Below, in pieces: positions 60,058 through 64,000 of a stretch of 64,000 nucleotides of DNA. Under the pieces are notes generated by a model that ran no database searches, was not told the DNA's origin, and was given only the letters and a program-made list of their open reading frames with translations. Numbering within the stretch: position 1 is the stretch's first letter; the number at the start of each line of letters is the position of its first letter. Origin of the DNA: an archaeon (lineage in GTDB: Archaea; Iainarchaeota; Iainarchaeia; CSSED10-239); the NCBI GenBank assembly GCA_029563035.1, contig JAKQTP010000212.1:1-64000 (forward strand). Direction: 5' to 3'. The position numbers and the translations under genes were made by a program.

Positions 60058-61476
60058 TTATTCAATTATCTCTACTTCAAATCTTTTAAATTTCGTTTCT
60101 TTTTCTTTATAGCAATTCCAGTCAAGGCCTGCCTTCTCGCAAAGGCTTGATAGGAATGTTTCTTTGTCTGGCAATTGTTCCCAGACTTGCGGAAGATAAA
60201 CAGAACTTGCTACTCCTTGTCTTATGATAACACCATCTCCTTTCTTTATATCAGAAAGAGAGCAATCAACAGGTTTTGAGAGAATAGAAATTTCAATATC
60301 TACTTTCTCAAATTCCTTTTCTGTTAAACTATCAAATCTTGGATCTTCAAAAGCTGCAAACTTGGCATTATCAATTATCCCCTGAAAGACGGTTTTTGTG
60401 CTTGTGATATTTCCAATACAGCCTCTTAGTCTTTTATTTATTGTCAAAGTAACAAAGCTTCCTTTTCTTTCAAGATAACTCTTAGGAACTGATTGTTCTA
60501 AACAGGAGAAGTTCTCTGTTCTTGCATCAAAAACATTTTGTATGGTCCTGTGTGCAAGCCTTAATAAAAGATGTTCTTTTTTTTCTGTAAAAGAAATACT
60601 CGCATAACCAACTACTGCTTTCTTGTCTAGTGTTACATCTCCTGATGTTGAGTAGTTTAGGAGTTTAGGGCTATTCCAGTTTCTTAATCTTGAAATTTCT
60701 TTTAATATTTTTATAGGATTAGAGCCACAGGCGTCAAGGTTTTCATTATTATTTATGTCCAAGATGTTGTGTATAGTTTTGTTATCTGTTTCTTTTGCCT
60801 TCTCTTGCGACTTATAATGTGAAAGATCGCTTGAGACAATTATGATTGTGTGTTCTTCAATTTCCTTGTTTATGTCTTTTGCTATGGCCTTTGCCTCTTC
60901 AGCACTAATATCTCCTACAATAATTGGAACAATTGTAAATTCTTTGTTTGCTTTCTTAAAGATATATTGTAAAAAAGGAAGCTGAACCTCAATTGCATGT
61001 TCTTGCTCATGTGGTGAGTCGTTTATTTCTGCTTTTATCTTTGTGGAATTGACTTTGACATCTCCTAAGGGTGTTCTAAAATAATCATAGTTAGGAATAA
61101 CAATACCTTCTGTATATTCTGTATGTGCAGGTGCAAGAATTATTACTTTAAAAATATCTTCTTCTCTTAAAATAAGATCCATATAGAGCTCTTTGTAAGC
61201 AAACATTGCTGTTTTCCCAGAATAAATGTAGCCAGCATGTGGTGCGATAAAAGCCCTTGTTTTTTCTCCGTCATATTCTATATTTATGTTATTAAAAAAA
61301 CCTTCAAGTTGAGAGCTTAAAGAAACCGCATTAGCCAAATAAAATGTTCCAGACATTGCTGGTTTTCTTATATTTCCTTTTGATGCTTTATTCATATTTT
61401 CTCCTATCCATATCTGTAATGCCAAAACTAAAATTATAGCAATTACCAGAATAATTTCTTTATTTTTTTTCATCAT
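60058..61476 (-). CDS. Membrane-anchored Memo-AMMECR1 fusion
   Basis: A 472-residue protein in three parts: an N-terminal membrane segment (~8-25, IILVIAIILVLALQIWIG), a Memo-like domain (~37-290: FIAPHAGYIYSG, VIILAPAHTEY, EHAIEVQLPFLQYI, IIVSSDLSHYK with the metal-type His/Asp) and an AMMECR1 domain (~305-465: GSFVTLTINKRLRGCIGNI, then FPRFDSLT-like EDPRFDSL and VDIEISILSKP). In many genomes Memo, AMMECR1 and a radical SAM protein form one system; here two are fused and put on the membrane, facing outward if the segment is a signal anchor. It overlaps the HIT gene by 17 bases. Biochemical role unknown. Confidence 0.85.
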   Translation of the reverse strand: MMKKNKEIILVIAIILVLALQIWIGENMNKASKGNIRKPAMSGTFYLANAVSLSSQLEGFFNNINIEYDGEKTRAFIAPHAGYIYSGKTAMFAYKELYMDLILREEDIFKVIILAPAHTEYTEGIVIPNYDYFRTPLGDVKVNSTKIKAEINDSPHEQEHAIEVQLPFLQYIFKKANKEFTIVPIIVGDISAEEAKAIAKDINKEIEEHTIIIVSSDLSHYKSQEKAKETDNKTIHNILDINNNENLDACGSNPIKILKEISRLRNWNSPKLLNYSTSGDVTLDKKAVVGYASISFTEKKEHLLLRLAHRTIQNVFDARTENFSCLEQSVPKSYLERKGSFVTLTINKRLRGCIGNITSTKTVFQGIIDNAKFAAFEDPRFDSLTEKEFEKVDIEISILSKPVDCSLSDIKKGDGVIIRQGVASSVYLPQVWEQLPDKETFLSSLCEKAGLDWNCYKEKETKFKRFEVEIIE

Positions 61477-61882
61477 CTTCTATTTTCAAGACTTTTGCTA
61501 ATTTTTCAAGATCTTCTTTTACATATCCTGTGTTTGGCCACACCTTATAACCATCATCATCAATTCTTGGTATTATATGAAAATGAATATGAAATACTGA
61601 TTGTTCTGCTGATTTCCCTGAAGCATTCATGATGTTTACTCCTGTACAGCCTAGTTTTTCCTTATAATGTGTTGCTATCTTTTGTGTTGCTTTAATCATT
61701 TTTTCTAAAATCTTGTCTTTACAGTCAAATAAATTCTCATAGTGTTTTTTAGGTATTACTAATGTGTGTCCTTTAACCATAGGATTGACATCAAGAAAAG
61801 CAATAATTTTCTTATCCTCATATACCTTATAGCAAGGCATTTTTCCTTTTGCAATTTTACAAAAAATACATCCTTTTGTCAT
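61460..61882 (-). CDS. HIT-family nucleotide hydrolase
   Basis: A 140-residue protein with CIFCKIAKG at the start, a DVNPMVKGHTLVIPKKHY core and the histidine triad HIHFHIIPR (residues ~95-103). HIT proteins cleave nucleoside phosphoramidates or adenylates such as AMP-lysine. The CIFC pair binds zinc in several members. It is upstream of, and overlaps, the Memo-AMMECR1 gene, so both are translated from one message. Confidence 0.92.
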   Translation of the reverse strand: MTKGCIFCKIAKGKMPCYKVYEDKKIIAFLDVNPMVKGHTLVIPKKHYENLFDCKDKILEKMIKATQKIATHYKEKLGCTGVNIMNASGKSAEQSVFHIHFHIIPRIDDDGYKVWPNTGYVKEDLEKLAKVLKIEDDEKK

Positions 61883-61895
61883 TTTCTTTACCCCC

Positions 61896-62714
61896 TTATT
61901 TTTTTAATAAAATTGGATCAAAAATATAAAATCTATTTCTCCCCATACTATAGAAAACATTATCTGTATCTAAATCCCATATTTGTTTATATTCTCCTAA
62001 TCCATAGGAATGGAAATTACGATTTATTTCTTTTTCTATATCTGCCACTCGTTTTTTTATGTTTCTATATTTTATTGAAGTTATATCTCCGGCTTTATAT
62101 AGTTCTTCAAGAGTTCTAAGTTGAGTATATTCATAAACAATAAAGCTTTTTTTAGTTATTGGATCAACATAGGATACATGTGCTGGTATTACATCTATTC
62201 CTTTTTGCTTAAGTAATTCTATTCCCTTATGTTCGCTTACTCCATCTCTTCCATGTCTATATTTAATATCAAAGCTATAGTCTCTATCTATGCTTGTATC
62301 ATTAACTTCTTTAATAAAGTATTTTTTCCCTTTTAGATCTAAGACATAAGAAACATTAGTGTTTAGACCTGCTTTTGGTTTTAGTCTTGTAATTTTAAAT
62401 CTGCCTTTTGGGTCTTTTAAAAACGGCTTTTTACTTTTTGATAACTCATATACTGCTTTTAATAGTCCTGGATTTTCTCTAACTACTTGTTTTCCGTATT
62501 TAGAATAGCCAAGTCCTTTACCATATCTTGTTTTAATAAAAACACTATCGCCTACTTTAAGTGGAGATTTTTTATTCTTTGTAACTTGTAGGTTCTTATT
62601 TGGTCTTTTAACAATAAAATTTTTTATTTTTTTAACAGATGCGGTATTGCTTACTCTTATTGGCTTTGGTGCTAATCTCCTTCTAATTGAATATCTTCCT
62701 TTTAGCATATACAA
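61896..62714 (-). CDS. Degenerate protein kinase-like protein, basic N-terminal tail (paralog 3)
   Basis: A 272-residue protein. Residues 1-50 are an Arg/Lys/Pro tail (GRYSIRRRLAPKPIRVSN). Kinase-like order: Lys135 in KYFIKEVND, Glu161 in VSEHKGIELLK, hinge FIVYEYTQLR, IWDLDTDNVF with Asp247 and Asn252, and Asp266 in FYIFDP in place of DFG. Asp-to-Asn and Asn-to-Asp spacing equals that of 42103 (5 and 14). HGRDGVSEH and DVIPAHVSYV also mirror 42103 (IPAHFGITM). Two start codons are possible, 62714 and 62708. tRNA-Gly lies upstream. Function unknown. Confidence 0.6.
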   Translation of the reverse strand: MYMLKGRYSIRRRLAPKPIRVSNTASVKKIKNFIVKRPNKNLQVTKNKKSPLKVGDSVFIKTRYGKGLGYSKYGKQVVRENPGLLKAVYELSKSKKPFLKDPKGRFKITRLKPKAGLNTNVSYVLDLKGKKYFIKEVNDTSIDRDYSFDIKYRHGRDGVSEHKGIELLKQKGIDVIPAHVSYVDPITKKSFIVYEYTQLRTLEELYKAGDITSIKYRNIKKRVADIEKEINRNFHSYGLGEYKQIWDLDTDNVFYSMGRNRFYIFDPILLKK

Positions 62715-62771
62715 ATAGTAAAAGATAGTTCTTTAAAAGGTTACTTAATAATTATTTTTATAAAAAAAGAA

Positions 62772-62843
62772 TGCAACTACCGGGATTCGAACCCGGCTCA
62801 TCAGCTTGGAAGGCTGAGATCCTAACCGCTAGACTATAGTTGC
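62772..62843 (-). tRNA. tRNA-Gly (TCC)
   Basis: 72 nt; acceptor GCAACTA/TAGTTGC with A73, anticodon stem TCAGC/GCTGA with loop CTTCCAA (anticodon TCC), T arm CCGGG/CCCGG with TTCGAAT. D loop contains GCGGTTAG. Confidence 0.95.
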
Positions 62844-62920
62844 AGAGCTGTTTTCGGTATCACAAAACAAACTAGGTTTATTATATAAATATTAGCTATG
62901 AAAGGTTATATAAATATTAT

Positions 62921-63358
62921 TTATTTGCCTGAACTTCCAAAGCCTTTATCTCCCCTTTTGCTTTCTTCAAGCTCAAAGACTTCTATTAGGCTATCCTTAA
63001 GTATAAGAGTAGGAATCAACTGTGCTATCTTGTCGCCCTTGTTTATTTTAAATTCTTCTTTTGAACTATTAAACATACAAACAACAATTTCTCCTGTGTA
63101 GCCCCTGTCAACAACGCCAGCAAAGATATCAATTCCTGACTTTACTGAAAGACCTGAACGAGGAGCAATTCGTAGATATACATCTTTATTGCTTTCAGGT
63201 ATCTCTGGAAGCTCAATAGCAATTCCAGTGTGTATTGATTCTCGTGACATTGGTTGGATTACTTTATCCTCATCAGCAAAGATATCAAAACCTGCATCGC
63301 TATCATGTGCTTTTGTAGGAAGCTTTGCTGTTGTTGTCAAACGTTTTACTTTAATCAT
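62921..63358 (-). CDS. dut: dUTP diphosphatase
   Basis: A 145-residue trimeric dUTPase. All five motifs are present: HDSDAGFDIFADE (I), LRIAPRSGLSVKSGI (II), GVVDRGYTGEIVV (III), INKGDKIAQLI (IV) and RGDKGFGSSG (V, the C-terminal P-loop-like arm). It hydrolyses dUTP, keeping uracil out of DNA and supplying dUMP. Directly abuts the stop of the CcdA-like gene, so they are co-transcribed. Confidence 0.95.
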   Translation of the reverse strand: MIKVKRLTTTAKLPTKAHDSDAGFDIFADEDKVIQPMSRESIHTGIAIELPEIPESNKDVYLRIAPRSGLSVKSGIDIFAGVVDRGYTGEIVVCMFNSSKEEFKINKGDKIAQLIPTLILKDSLIEVFELEESKRGDKGFGSSGK

Positions 63359-64000
63359 CTAAAACCACCTAAATAACATACCAAGTCCAATCAATATCAT
63401 TATAATTCCTGCAATAAGATGCATATACTTTGTATTTTTCTCTTTCCATTCTGCTACATCGTGTATTTTGCTTACTCCAAAGTAGACAATCAAGGTTATT
63501 GCAAGCATTGGAAGTATAAAAATTATGTTGTATAATAGCAATTGTGGAAGAGCTGCTAAAATTGTCTCTGTTGATAATAAATTGCCTAATATAACATATG
63601 GCCCAATAGTGCAAGGCATCAAAAACAAAGTAACAAGAGCTCCTATAAAGAACGCACCTTTTGGAGAAGTAATGCCAGTTATTAGTTTTTTAACTTTTGG
63701 CCTAAATGACAATGGCATTTCTGTTAAAAATCCGCCTGGTCTATAAAAGAAAAAATCTCTTAGCTGAAATACTCCGATAGTGATTGCAAACACCGCAATT
63801 ACAGTATAAACAACATTTCTAATAGTGTCAATTGCTGGTATCAACTTAAATATATTAATTAAAAGAATACCATAAATAAAATACAATAAAAATATAGCAA
63901 CAGTAAATGCAAGACCAGCATGAAGAGTTTTTTTCTTGTTTTTTGGATCTGCTGTCATTATGGCTATAAGAAGCATTATCAAAACAGCAAACTCACAAGG
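63359..64000 (-). CDS. CcdA/DsbD-like thiol-redox membrane protein, cut by window
   Basis: The frame runs off the window end; the in-window reading begins PCEFAVLIMLLIAIM, with the Pro-Cys of the first redox helix typical of CcdA. Five to six membrane segments follow, with a second Pro-Cys in LFLMPCTIGPYVILG. CcdA moves electrons from cytoplasmic thioredoxin across the membrane to external thiols through these two Cys. It would reduce the exported thioredoxin-like proteins of this window (32891, 3437). The N-terminal ~half segment is missing. Followed directly by dut. Confidence 0.8.
   Translation of the reverse strand, partial: PCEFAVLIMLLIAIMTADPKNKKKTLHAGLAFTVAIFLLYFIYGILLINIFKLIPAIDTIRNVVYTVIAVFAITIGVFQLRDFFFYRPGGFLTEMPLSFRPKVKKLITGITSPKGAFFIGALVTLFLMPCTIGPYVILGNLLSTETILAALPQLLLYNIIFILPMLAITLIVYFGVSKIHDVAEWKEKNTKYMHLIAGIIMILIGLGMLFRWF

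Noticed and set aside
62898..63746. Plus-strand ORFs opposite dut and the CcdA-like gene
   Set aside because: They are mirror images of well-supported minus-strand genes and show no independent signals.

Overview
This window looks like part of the chromosome of a small-genome, AT-rich archaeon of the DPANN type (Woesearchaeota or Pacearchaeota-like; the exact lineage cannot be fixed by eye). Supporting signs are an archaeal 16S rRNA, an intron-bearing tRNA-Tyr with the archaeal C1-G72 pair, ribosomal proteins eL40 and eL41, FEN1 with a PIP box, class III (KGQA-type) pilin signal peptides, TATA-box promoters with short or absent leaders, and GGTGA/GGAGG ribosome binding sites.

Layout. 1-6.7 kb: a truncated NlpC/P60 protein, a VapBC-like pair, two related small Cys-pair membrane proteins, a thioredoxin-like protein, a gene-poor stretch and an unknown basic protein. 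6.7-16.4 kb: MscS channel, S-adenosylmethionine synthetase with a divergent ribbon-helix-helix regulator and operator-like repeats, MFS transporter, membrane-bound winged-helix regulator, DHH phosphoesterase, FAD dehydrogenase, CofE-like ligase, endonuclease IV-like protein and ferredoxin. 16.4-31 kb: a type IV pilus-like locus (TadC-like platform, at least five pilin-like proteins, accessory membrane proteins) followed by a 1763-residue surface protein. 31-41 kb: LysRS, PLP decarboxylase, thioredoxin-like protein, DEAD-box helicase, histidine phosphatase, pyruvate kinase and small membrane or Cys-cluster proteins.

41-52 kb is the most accessory-looking part. It has a Fic protein with an inverted-repeat operator, a HicB remnant, two copies of a ~120-bp module carrying a short conserved ORF around a DUF429 gene, a tRNA-Tyr 3' fragment, TyrRS, a radical SAM/SPASM enzyme with a 23-residue peptide gene just upstream, tRNA-Tyr, kinase-like proteins, a frameshifted patatin, RNase P RNA, and a CoaD-CoaE fusion. 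52-55 kb: three tandem tRNA-Ala units (anticodons TGC, AGC, CGC), a 16S rRNA gene with its own processing stem and no linked 23S, eL41 and tRNA-Glu. 55-64 kb: a JAMM-like protein and a degenerate relative, eL40, FEN1, site-2 protease, a Memo-AMMECR1 fusion, HIT protein, a third kinase-like paralog, tRNA-Gly, dUTPase and a truncated CcdA-like protein.

The best candidates for undescribed biology are: the peptide plus radical SAM/SPASM pair inside a cassette bounded by tRNA-Tyr sequence; the duplicated short-ORF module; a family of degenerate kinase-like and JAMM-like proteins sharing long basic Arg/Lys/Pro tails; and a pilin head domain reused on a polytopic membrane protein. All functional statements come from motif reading, without database searches.
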